Source: Paenibacillus dendrobii (GTDB taxonomy: Bacteria > Bacillota > Bacilli > Paenibacillales > Paenibacillaceae). Taken from it: DNA of 64,000 nt. The first letter of the stretch is position 1. Each line of letters opens with the position of its first letter. Where the stretch lies: assembly GCF_009807035.1 (NCBI RefSeq), contig NZ_WUBI01000004.1, positions 124,001 to 188,000 of the forward strand, given 5' to 3'. This document shows positions 8,957-15,941 of this stretch, piece after piece. The notes below the pieces were generated by a model. It was not told the origin of the DNA. It did not search any database and saw nothing but the letters and a program-made list of their open reading frames with translations. The position numbers were made by a program, and so were the translations under genes.

Positions 8957-9000
8957 AAAAAGGTCGATGATTCCTTATCTCAGGAAAAATCGACCTTTTT
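8957..9000. terminator. Bidirectional terminator
   Basis: AAAAAGGTCGAT pairs perfectly with ATCGACCTTTTT, and the loop contains a further TCCT/AGGA pairing. It lies between the convergent araC-type and MFS genes. Confidence 0.9.
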
Positions 9001-9056
9001 GTTTTGTCTATGTCATGTTTTGTACGTTGTTTGCAAGATCCCCACAATGAATGAGA

Positions 9057-10349
9057 TTATAAAGCATTTTCTTCTTTAGTTTTAATTAACATTTCAGATT
9101 GAGTTGTATTTTTTGGAGCTTTTTCCGGTTCATCCAAGAAGTTCGTTAGTATAGCACCTGCAAAATACAATCCTGCAATCACCCAAGTAACACCACTTGC
9201 TCCAATGGAATTAATAAGCAAACCGACTAATGCTGGGCCAGCAAGAACAGATAAGCCTGTTCCCAAGTTTAACACGGACATGACGGCCCCTTTATCTTTT
9301 TCAACCGTATTCGCTGACATGGCATCCAGAGGTACATAACCACCCAAGCCTGCTCCCCAAATGATCGAAAGTAGAAGTAAAATCGGATAGTTTGCCCCAA
9401 TATATTGCGGAGCGAAGAAAAGAAGAAGACTTGATACGCCGGTTAAGACCCCACCGCACCAAATGATCGTTCTTTTGCATCCGATTTTGTCTCCAACGAT
9501 CCCCCAGATCAAAACGAAAAAGATATTACTGGTAAAAGCAGTACCCCATATACTTAACCATTGGGTGGTCGTAAAGCCCTGAGATATCATATACATCGGC
9601 AGATACACAGGAAAAGCAAACTGAGAGATGGTATTGATTATTCGAATAATACAATTAAGAAGTAACTTAGGACGTTCTTTAAGAATAGTGATTCCTTTTA
9701 GAACGCCTTTAATATTTTCCTTGGTACTCTGTTTACCTTGAGGCTTAATGTTATCGCGATTGATTACTAACGCAAAAAAGGAGCCAGAAATGATGAAAAT
9801 GAGAGTAGTCCATAGTGTATTAATATGGCCCAATTGATTGATGGCCCAGCTAGAATAAAAAGTAGCTATTACACTCATTCCACCCGAGAAAACAAACCAA
9901 AACCATCCATAGGCTGTGCTCACTTTTTCTGCTGGGCTTCTATAAGCAATCCAAGTTGCTAACGCATATACGAAGAGAGGATAGCCAAAGCCTTTGATGG
10001 CCTGTGTGATCAACAAGAACGGGTAAGACATGTCACGTAGTCCCAGGCTTACGAAACCGGTCATGCCAACAACACAAAAAATGGAGCCAATCAGCATGGT
10101 ACGTTTAGCACCAATTGTTTCAAAGAACACTCCAGCAAACCAGGATGATAATGCCACAGTAAATCCATACATCCCAAATAAAGTAGACACTTGTTGTATG
10201 CTTAATCCGTTATCCTCTAAATAAGGGCTTAGCCACCCTACTTCAACTCCATTACCAATCATAAAGATCATAACGCCCAAGTAACTCCAAGATAAGACGC
10301 TTGGTATACCAATTCTATCTAAAAAGTTCCCTTTGTTCATCTGCTTCAT
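9057..10349 (-). CDS. MFS polyol permease, RbtT/DalT/CsbX type
   Basis: A 430-residue transporter with 12 predicted helices. The N-terminus (LDRIGIPSVLSWSYLGVMIF, then NGVEVGWLSPYL) closely resembles the start of CsbX and ribitol/arabinitol permeases. These take up sugar alcohols by proton symport. The inter-half loop holds the basic stretch KERPKLLLN. No polyol dehydrogenase is adjacent on the same strand, but a divergently placed Gfo/Idh dehydrogenase lies 1.3 kb upstream. An inverted repeat close to its promoter region and a near-consensus cre site further upstream are consistent with induction plus CcpA repression. The polyol itself is unknown. Confidence 0.8.
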   Translation of the reverse strand: MKQMNKGNFLDRIGIPSVLSWSYLGVMIFMIGNGVEVGWLSPYLEDNGLSIQQVSTLFGMYGFTVALSSWFAGVFFETIGAKRTMLIGSIFCVVGMTGFVSLGLRDMSYPFLLITQAIKGFGYPLFVYALATWIAYRSPAEKVSTAYGWFWFVFSGGMSVIATFYSSWAINQLGHINTLWTTLIFIISGSFFALVINRDNIKPQGKQSTKENIKGVLKGITILKERPKLLLNCIIRIINTISQFAFPVYLPMYMISQGFTTTQWLSIWGTAFTSNIFFVLIWGIVGDKIGCKRTIIWCGGVLTGVSSLLLFFAPQYIGANYPILLLLSIIWGAGLGGYVPLDAMSANTVEKDKGAVMSVLNLGTGLSVLAGPALVGLLINSIGASGVTWVIAGLYFAGAILTNFLDEPEKAPKNTTQSEMLIKTKEENAL

Positions 10350-10388
10350 GCTAGCTTCACCAACCTTTTTTATTATCAGCCACAGTTG

Positions 10389-10429
10389 TTATTGAAAGTA
10401 ACCCTCTAGAATAACTTAATTTTCAATAA
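10389..10429. promoter_or_regulatory. Long inverted repeat upstream of the polyol permease
   Basis: TTATTGAAA (10389-10397) and TTTCAATAA (10421-10429) are perfect 9-bp arms with a 23-base spacer, starting 40 bases upstream of the permease start. It could be a regulator binding site. No regulator gene is adjacent on that strand. Confidence 0.4.
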
Positions 10430-10654
10430 TGAGTTGAGAAACCACTTTATCAATAAACAAGAAATGTTACATATTCCTCTGTTTTCCCTCCTTGATGTAT
10501 TAAGTAAAATCATATGTTCATTTCTTGTTAACAAAAAAGTAGCTTCAAACATATTAGCTTTTTGGAAGAATATAAATTTCCCATTAGTTATTATTGGCAG
10601 ATTTATTCTCCTTTAATGCCCAAAAAAAATTTGTTCACCTGGTAACCTAATCAC

Positions 10655-10669
10655 TTGACAACGCTTTCT
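10655..10669. promoter_or_regulatory. Candidate cre (CcpA) site
   Basis: TTGACAACGCTTTCT matches the cre consensus WTGNAANCGNWNNCW at all but one defined position. It lies in the 677-base AT-rich gap between the permease (-) and GNAT (+) genes. In the rest of that gap I see no convincing gene. Confidence 0.4.
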
Positions 10670-11026
10670 TTCCAAAAGTATATCACTGCAACTATTCCTT
10701 TTCAATAAATAAAGAGAAAAAAACCGGATTATAATATTTTTCTGGTGGAAATATTCCTTTTTTCTTGCTACAATCAACGTAGGTAATTTATTGGCTAACG
10801 CCATACAAGTAAAAGTAAATAAACGAAAGGAAAACATGATTGCTGGATGATCGAGCTCTTTGAATGCCTTTACAAAAGAAACTACTGTTCTCTCGTTTTG
10901 TTGGAAAAATGGGTTTTAAAGATGCTCGAAATGAGAATAAGTAATATTACTGTCCCATATGGTCACTGCCAAAGCGATTCGCTGGAAGCTTACTTATATT
11001 AAAACACGATAAAGGAGTTGATAATA

Positions 11027-11575
11027 ATGAAAAGAATTCCACTGAAAATGGTGAGAAAAAACACGCTGGAAATTCCTCAGTTTTCCCTTCCTGATGGTTT
11101 TCGAATTAGGTTATTTGAAAAGGGTGATGAACATCATTGGGCTAGAGTTGAAACAAGCGTAGATGAATTCAAAACCGAGGAAGCTGCACTAGAACACTTC
11201 AATAAAGAATTTGGTCCTTATATTGATGAGATGACCGAGCGTTGTCTTTTTATAGAGAACAAAGATGGAGAAGTCATCGGTACAACAACAGCATGGTATG
11301 GCGACTTGAAAGGCGATGGAGAAATATCCGGTAGAATTCATTGGGTTGGAGTTGCTCCTGAATACCAAGGGAAAAAACTTTCAAAACCCTTACTCAGTGC
11401 AGCTATGAATATCTTAGCCCAACATCATTCCAAAGCGTATCTCACATCACAAACGACGAGTTATCAAGCAATCAATATGTATTTAAACTTTGGATTTGAA
11501 CCTTTCATCGCAGAACCAAGCTGTTATGAAGCATGGAACCTACTGGAAGAAGTATTAAATCGAAAAATTCTATAA
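11027..11575 (+). CDS. GNAT family N-acetyltransferase
   Basis: About 182 residues. The acetyl-CoA binding region reads HWVGVAPEYQGKKLSKPLLS (about residues 103-122), matching the V-x-P-x-x-Q/R-G-x-G/K-x motif, and the C-terminal MYLNFGFEP matches the family's motif B. The ATG at 11027 is preferred over the TTG at 11018 because the AAAGGAG ribosome site ends at 11017. The acceptor substrate is not predictable. A dehydrogenase gene follows about 110 bases later on the same strand. Confidence 0.8.
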   Translation: MKRIPLKMVRKNTLEIPQFSLPDGFRIRLFEKGDEHHWARVETSVDEFKTEEAALEHFNKEFGPYIDEMTERCLFIENKDGEVIGTTTAWYGDLKGDGEISGRIHWVGVAPEYQGKKLSKPLLSAAMNILAQHHSKAYLTSQTTSYQAINMYLNFGFEPFIAEPSCYEAWNLLEEVLNRKIL

Positions 11576-11682
11576 CTGGTAGTTATCAATACAATGATAT
11601 CTATTGGAAATTGTTAACGTGCAATAATCGGGTATTCGAAAAATGTCGAATAGAATTTTTATCATTTGAAAGGGTGATTAGT

Positions 11683-12678
11683 GTGTCAATTAAAGTTGGA
11701 GTTATCGGAATGGGTCAAATGGGAACGTATCATGCCCAAATATATTCAAAACTACCCATGGTGGAACTCGTTGCGGTGTGTGAATATAATGATCAACGTC
11801 GTAAAGAAGTTCAAGAGCAATTTGGCTGCAAAGCTTATAAGGATTACAATGAACTACTAGCCGATCCGGAAATCGATGCCGTTAGCATTGTTTTGCCTGA
11901 TAACATGCATAGACAGTGTGTAGAAGTTGCCGTTGCAAACAAGAAACATATTCTGCTTGAAAAACCATTGGCAAAAACATTAGAAGATGGAAAAGCATTA
12001 TATGAGATTACAAAGGATTACGACAAAGTATTTACGGTAGGATTCCTTTTGAGATTTGATCCAAGATTTAATATGGTAAAACAAGCATTGGATCAAGGAG
12101 AACTTGGAGATATCATCCATCTGTACTGCAGAAGAAATAGTCCTATTACAGGGCCAAAAAGATATGTCGGTGCTTCCGATTTAAGTATGCATGTAATGAT
12201 ACATGATATCGACTACATCAATTGGTACATGGGCTGTGAACCTGTAAAAGTATTTGCTAGAGGCAGAAGCGTATTGCTCAAGGAACAAGACATGAAGGAT
12301 GTCATTTATGCCATCGTCACTTATGAAAATGGAGCAATTGCATGTCTTGAAGCGTGCTGGGTACTGCCAGAAAACTCACCTACCATTATTGATGACAAGT
12401 TAGAGCTAGTAGGTACAAAAGGTGTGGCATATGTCGATTCATGCGATCATGGCGTTCGCTTTGTAAGCGAAAAAAGAATCAGTTATCCTGACTCAAGACA
12501 TTGGTATTACACAAATGGCGAAATTTCAGGAGATCTTGCTGAAGAATTAATGGCTTTCATAAACAATATAGCCAACGGAACGAAATCTATTATCACTCCG
12601 AAAGAAGCATTTGATTCGCTGCGCGTGGTGGATGCTATTGAACGTTCGATGCAAGAAGGAAAAGAAGTCGAACTCTAA
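11683..12678 (+). CDS. Gfo/Idh/MocA family NAD(P)-dependent dehydrogenase
   Basis: About 331 residues starting at a GTG placed 7 bases after GAAAGGGTG; an open frame extends further upstream but lacks a ribosome site. Residues about 5-14 (GVIGMGQMGT) are the dinucleotide-binding loop, HILLEKPLAKT (about 88-98) is the family EKP motif with the catalytic lysine, and MHVMIHDIDYINWYMG (about 170-185) carries the conserved D-x-x-x-H/D pattern. Relatives oxidise inositols or sugars or reduce keto-sugars. Its position near a polyol permease suggests polyol or inositol metabolism, which is inference. A strong terminator follows. Confidence 0.85.
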   Translation: MSIKVGVIGMGQMGTYHAQIYSKLPMVELVAVCEYNDQRRKEVQEQFGCKAYKDYNELLADPEIDAVSIVLPDNMHRQCVEVAVANKKHILLEKPLAKTLEDGKALYEITKDYDKVFTVGFLLRFDPRFNMVKQALDQGELGDIIHLYCRRNSPITGPKRYVGASDLSMHVMIHDIDYINWYMGCEPVKVFARGRSVLLKEQDMKDVIYAIVTYENGAIACLEACWVLPENSPTIIDDKLELVGTKGVAYVDSCDHGVRFVSEKRISYPDSRHWYYTNGEISGDLAEELMAFINNIANGTKSIITPKEAFDSLRVVDAIERSMQEGKEVEL

Positions 12679-12738
12679 TATCCATTCGATAGCTGCTGAT
12701 GCTCTGAAAATAGACAGAGACGCAGAATGAACTTAACC

Positions 12739-12779
12739 AAAAAAACCTTAACCCTTACTTACAGGGTTAAGGTTTTTTT
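12739..12779. terminator. Bidirectional terminator
   Basis: ACCTTAACCCT pairs perfectly with AGGGTTAAGGT (7-base loop), flanked by A-run and T7. It separates the convergent Gfo/Idh and nspC genes. Confidence 0.93.
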
Positions 12780-12784
12780 ATTCA

Positions 12785-13912
12785 TTAAGCCAGTCTCATC
12801 TTAAAATCCTGATAGCCGAACTCGCGCACGACGCGGCAATTGCCGTCTTTGTCCTGCACGGCGATGGCCGGCAGCGGCATGCCGTTGAAGGTGTTGGTCT
12901 TGACCATGGAGTAGATCGCCATGTCTTCGAACACCAATCTGTCGCCGTTCTTCAGAGGCTGGTCAAAGGAATAGTCTCCAATGACGTCACCCGTCAGGCA
13001 GGTTGGACCGCCGAGCCGGTAGGTGTACGGCTTCTCCCCGGCTTCGCCCGAACCGATAAGCGGCGGACGATACGGCATTTCCAGAACATCCGGCATATGA
13101 CAGGTTGCCGACGTGTCCACGATCGCAATCTCAATACCGTTCTTATGGATATCCAGGACGGAGGTGACCATATAGCCTGCATTCAGCGCGATGGCTTCTC
13201 CGGGTTCAAGGTAGACTTCCAAGCCGTATTGTTTCTGCATTCGCGAAATGCAAGCTTCGAGTCTTGGGATATCATAGTCGTCTCTTGTGATATGGTGACC
13301 GCCGCCGAAATTGATCCATTCCATCTGCGGCAACCATGGCCCAAACTTGTCTTCGACGGCATTCAGCGTGGTCTCCAAGTCGTCCGAGTTCTGCTGGCAC
13401 AGGGTATGGAAGTGCAGTCCCGTGACGCCTTCGAGCAGCTCCGGCCGGAAATCCTCCCGTTTGACGCCGAATCTGGAACCAGGCGAGCAGGGATCATAGA
13501 TTTCATGTCCCTCTTGCGTCGAGCATTCCGGATTGATGCGAAGGCCTACTTTTCGACCTGCAGCAAGAGCTTTCGTTTTATACTTTTCCAACTGGGAGAA
13601 GGAATTGAAGATGATATGGTCGCAAATGGATATAATCTCGTCGATTTCATCTTCACGATAGGCAGGGGCAAAGACATGATTTTCTTTGCCCATTTCTTCG
13701 TGACCCAGCCGTGCTTCGAATAAACCGCTCGCGGTCGTGCCGCTTAAGTATTGCCCGATCAGAGGATACATGGCGGTCATGGAAAAGGCTTTTTGCGCCA
13801 GCACGATTTTGGCTCCCGTACGCTGCATGACGCCGTTCAAAATATTCAGGTTTTTTTCGATGAGTGCTTCATCGACTACGAAACAGGGTGTCGGCAATTC
13901 CTCGAACCGCAT
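12785..13912 (-). CDS. nspC: Carboxynorspermidine decarboxylase
   Basis: PLP-dependent enzyme of the alanine-racemase fold that decarboxylates carboxy(nor)spermidine to (nor)spermidine in the cytoplasm. About 375 residues, as usual for NspC. The PLP lysine is in VLAQKAFSM (K41). GLHFHTLCQQ, EWINFGGGHHIT, YLEPGEAI and the family signature DTSATCHMPDVLEMPYRP are all visible, as is GPTCLTGDVIGDY with the active-site cysteine. Start chosen at ATG 13912 because the preceding gene ends at 13914; the two are separated by one base and form an operon. The frame also extends upstream into the previous gene, but that start has no support. Confidence 0.93.
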   Translation of the reverse strand: MRFEELPTPCFVVDEALIEKNLNILNGVMQRTGAKIVLAQKAFSMTAMYPLIGQYLSGTTASGLFEARLGHEEMGKENHVFAPAYREDEIDEIISICDHIIFNSFSQLEKYKTKALAAGRKVGLRINPECSTQEGHEIYDPCSPGSRFGVKREDFRPELLEGVTGLHFHTLCQQNSDDLETTLNAVEDKFGPWLPQMEWINFGGGHHITRDDYDIPRLEACISRMQKQYGLEVYLEPGEAIALNAGYMVTSVLDIHKNGIEIAIVDTSATCHMPDVLEMPYRPPLIGSGEAGEKPYTYRLGGPTCLTGDVIGDYSFDQPLKNGDRLVFEDMAIYSMVKTNTFNGMPLPAIAVQDKDGNCRVVREFGYQDFKMRLA

Positions 13913-13913
13913 A

Positions 13914-15152
13914 TTAGCGAACGAGCTCCGGCTGTTTAGCTTCTTCAGGCAATGCGTCAACCAGCACAGGGTTGAAGTCTTCTACCCATGGCAGTCCCCA
14001 TTTGTTCAGCTCTTCCATGAATGGATCTGGATCGAACTCTTCGATATTGAATACGCCCGGTTTATTCCATTTGCCAGTCATGACCATCGCCGCGCCGATC
14101 ATGGCAGGTACGCCGGTTGTATAGGAGATGGCTTGGGAGCCCACTTCTTTATAGCACTCTTGATGGTCGCAAATATTGTAGACATAGTACGTCTTGTCTT
14201 GGCCGTCTTTTTTCCCTTTGAAGATACAGCCGATGTTCGTTTTGCCTACCGTACGAGGTCCCAGGGAAGCCGGGTCCGGGAGTACGGCCTTCAGGAATTG
14301 AAGCGGAATGATTTGTTTTCCTTCGTATTCGATCGGTTCGATGGACGTCATTCCTACGTTTTCAAGCGCCTTTAAGTGCATGAGATAGCTTTGGCCGAAA
14401 GTCATGAAGAAGCGGATGCGTTTCAGTCCAGGCATGTTTTGCGCAAGGGATTCAAGTTCTTCATGGTAGAGCAGATACATGTCCTTTTGGCCGACTTCAG
14501 CAAAGTTATACTCGCGTTTGATTTCCATTGGTTTCGTTTCGATCCATTGCCCGTTTTCCCAGTAGCGTCCATTAGCGGACACTTCGCGGATATTGATTTC
14601 CGGGTTGAAGTTGGTTGCGAAAGGATAGCCGTGATCCCCGCCGTTGCAATCCAGAATGTCGATATATTCAATTTCGTCAAAATAGTGTTTTAGCGCATAT
14701 GCAGAGAATACACCGGTTACGCCTGGATCGAATCCGCTGCCCAAAAGAGCTGTGATCCCTGCTTTTTCAAAGCGCTCACGGTACTCCCACTGCCATTTGT
14801 ATTCGAATTTCGCCGTATCTTCCGGCTCATAGTTTGCTGTATCCATATAGTGCGTTTTAGTAGCCAGACAAGCATCCATGATCGTCAAATCTTGGTAAGG
14901 CAGAGCCAGGTTCATGACGATATCCGGTTTGACTTCGTTGATCAGAGCGATCAGTTCATCTACGTTGTTAGCATCGACCTGTGCAGTCGTAATTTTAGTT
15001 TTGCCGCCGTCCAATTTGGCTTTCAGCTCATCGCATTTGGACTTCGTACGGCTGGCGATGCAGATTTCTTCGAATACCTCGCTGTTTTGAACGCATTTAT
15101 GAATGGCTACAGATGCTACGCCGCCGGCGCCGATGATTAGTGCTTTTCCCAT
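13914..15152 (-). CDS. Carboxynorspermidine synthase (saccharopine dehydrogenase family)
   Basis: A 412-residue Rossmann-fold enzyme that reductively condenses aspartate semialdehyde with a diamine (putrescine or diaminopropane) using NADPH. The nucleotide loop is IIGAGGVASVA at the N-terminus. The ALPYQDLTIMDACL and MDTANYEP region and LLGSGFDPGVTGVFSAYALK are typical of this clade. Without its neighbour it would be annotated as saccharopine dehydrogenase; the adjacent NspC decarboxylase makes the polyamine role far more likely. This pair is the aspartate-semialdehyde route to spermidine, independent of decarboxylated SAM. AGGAG precedes the ATG. The transcript has a leader of more than 200 bases containing an intrinsic terminator. 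Confidence 0.9.
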   Translation of the reverse strand: MGKALIIGAGGVASVAIHKCVQNSEVFEEICIASRTKSKCDELKAKLDGGKTKITTAQVDANNVDELIALINEVKPDIVMNLALPYQDLTIMDACLATKTHYMDTANYEPEDTAKFEYKWQWEYRERFEKAGITALLGSGFDPGVTGVFSAYALKHYFDEIEYIDILDCNGGDHGYPFATNFNPEINIREVSANGRYWENGQWIETKPMEIKREYNFAEVGQKDMYLLYHEELESLAQNMPGLKRIRFFMTFGQSYLMHLKALENVGMTSIEPIEYEGKQIIPLQFLKAVLPDPASLGPRTVGKTNIGCIFKGKKDGQDKTYYVYNICDHQECYKEVGSQAISYTTGVPAMIGAAMVMTGKWNKPGVFNIEEFDPDPFMEELNKWGLPWVEDFNPVLVDALPEEAKQPELVR

Positions 15153-15376
15153 TTTTTCGATCTCCTATCTCAGATAAATTTTTTCAATGTAAAAACGGCA
15201 ACAAAAAAAGCAAGCGAAACACGCACCATGCGCATCACACTTGCTTTGATATAGTCAAATAATAAGATCGTCCCCATAAGCATGACCGGACAAACCTCTT
15301 GCGTGCTCGTCAGTCAGCCATAAAACGCAGCGTTTTATGAAAGGCGCTTCATATTCAAATATATCATGTTAGGATC
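15153..15376 (-). promoter_or_regulatory. Structured 5' leader of the carboxynorspermidine operon
   Basis: Untranslated leader between a likely promoter (15383-15400) and the ATG at 15152. In RNA order it holds a perfect hairpin ATAAAACGC/GCGTTTTAT (forward 15321-15339), a GTCC/GGAC hairpin region around 15272-15293, and then an intrinsic terminator at 15203-15247. A terminator placed before the coding region with no upstream gene suggests attenuation by a riboswitch or protein. I do not recognise a known riboswitch class (no T-box, SAM, lysine or TPP core seen). Confidence 0.5.
15203..15247 (-). terminator. Intrinsic terminator within the leader (attenuator)
   Basis: In reverse-strand RNA, AAGCAAG pairs with CUUGCUU and the interior forms AUGCGCA/UGCGUGU, followed by U7. 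It lies 50 bases before the start codon of the carboxynorspermidine synthase gene, so read-through must be controlled or partial. Confidence 0.75.
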
Positions 15377-15382
15377 AGAGTC

Positions 15383-15391
15383 TATATAGCA
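15383..15391 (-). promoter_or_regulatory. Extended -10 promoter of the carboxynorspermidine operon
   Basis: Reverse-strand TGCTATATA is a perfect extended -10 (TGNTATAWT-like). No good -35 is visible 17 bases upstream, as is common for extended -10 promoters. The implied leader is about 220 bases. Confidence 0.45.
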
Positions 15392-15420
15392 AATAATTAC
15401 TTTTACCACTCTTATTGACC

Positions 15421-15730
15421 GTTTCACAAGTTGTGTGCATATGCACTGGTTGTAAAGTAACCAACTTATAAAATTTGAGCTTTTAACTCAATCAATAAGG
15501 CAACGAAAGTTGCCAATCGGCATTTGACCCGGCTGTCCGTATGGCCTTAACTTCTTCATGGAAGTGGTCAAAGATTATCTGCTTGGAAAGATCCTACATC
15601 TATATTGAATATTCGCTTTCCAAAAATCATACTTCTCCATAATAACAGGATAGGAGTTATTGAACAAGAAAAATTTTTAAATAAACGGATGCGTTGAAAC
15701 CGGAAAAGATTCCTTCTGCATAAATGAAAA
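15421..15730. other. Intergenic region without a recognisable gene
   Basis: No coding frame with a start and ribosome site is seen. It contains a perfect palindrome GTGCATATGCAC (15435-15446) and a perfect hairpin GGCAAC-GAAA-GTTGCC (15499-15514). Neither has a T-tract. Their function is unknown. Confidence 0.4.
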
Positions 15731-15861
15731 ATAAAAACCCCGGCAAATCTGCCGGGGGTACATATGCATAAATTAAAGTTGCGTACAAAAAAGCACTATG
15801 GTATGATGGAAAAACCAGTATCAACTTTTGAAAAACTATAAATTTATCCCATCATATTTAC
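15731..15861 (-). ncRNA. Candidate small RNA, about 130 nt, with strong terminator
   Basis: A reverse-strand transcription unit bounded by a near-consensus promoter (TTGACA-18-TAAGAT at 15868-15897) and a strong intrinsic terminator: CCCCGGCA/TGCCGGGG with a 4-base loop at 15738-15757 followed by UUUUUAUUUUU. No open frame longer than a few codons fits between them. Two complementary pairs interleave: 15802-15809 with 15849-15856 (8 bp) and 15775-15781 with 15822-15828 (7 bp), which would form an H-type pseudoknot. It is divergent from helD. I do not recognise it as 6S, SRP, tmRNA or RNase P RNA. Confidence 0.55.
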
Positions 15862-15867
15862 ATTCTA

Positions 15868-15897
15868 ATCTTATCACAAAAAAATACGGTTTGTCAA
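15868..15897 (-). promoter_or_regulatory. Strong promoter of the candidate small RNA
   Basis: Reverse strand TTGACA (15892-15897) and TAAGAT (15868-15873) with an 18-base spacer. It points away from helD. Confidence 0.6.
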
Positions 15898-15941
15898 ACG
15901 CTATTTTTCAGCAAATTGAAATGAGGGAGGGCATTTAAAAA

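Noticed and set aside
10434..10837. Short open frames on both strands in the gap before the GNAT gene
   Set aside because: Composition reflects AT-rich DNA, no ribosome sites are present and no protein motifs are seen.
13097..15140. Several long forward-strand frames opposite the polyamine genes
   Set aside because: They are antisense to two clearly recognised enzymes and match no family.
12785..15152. Lysine metabolism by saccharopine dehydrogenase and diaminopimelate decarboxylase
   Set aside because: The decarboxylase has the NspC-type signature DTSATCHMPDVLEMPYRP, and the one-base-spaced pair fits carboxynorspermidine synthase and decarboxylase better.
15153..15376. T-box, lysine or SAM riboswitch before the carboxynorspermidine operon
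   Set aside because: I looked for the T-box GGNACCGCG core, the lysine-element AGAGGTGC start and the SAM-element core, and found none. The leader is therefore reported as unclassified.
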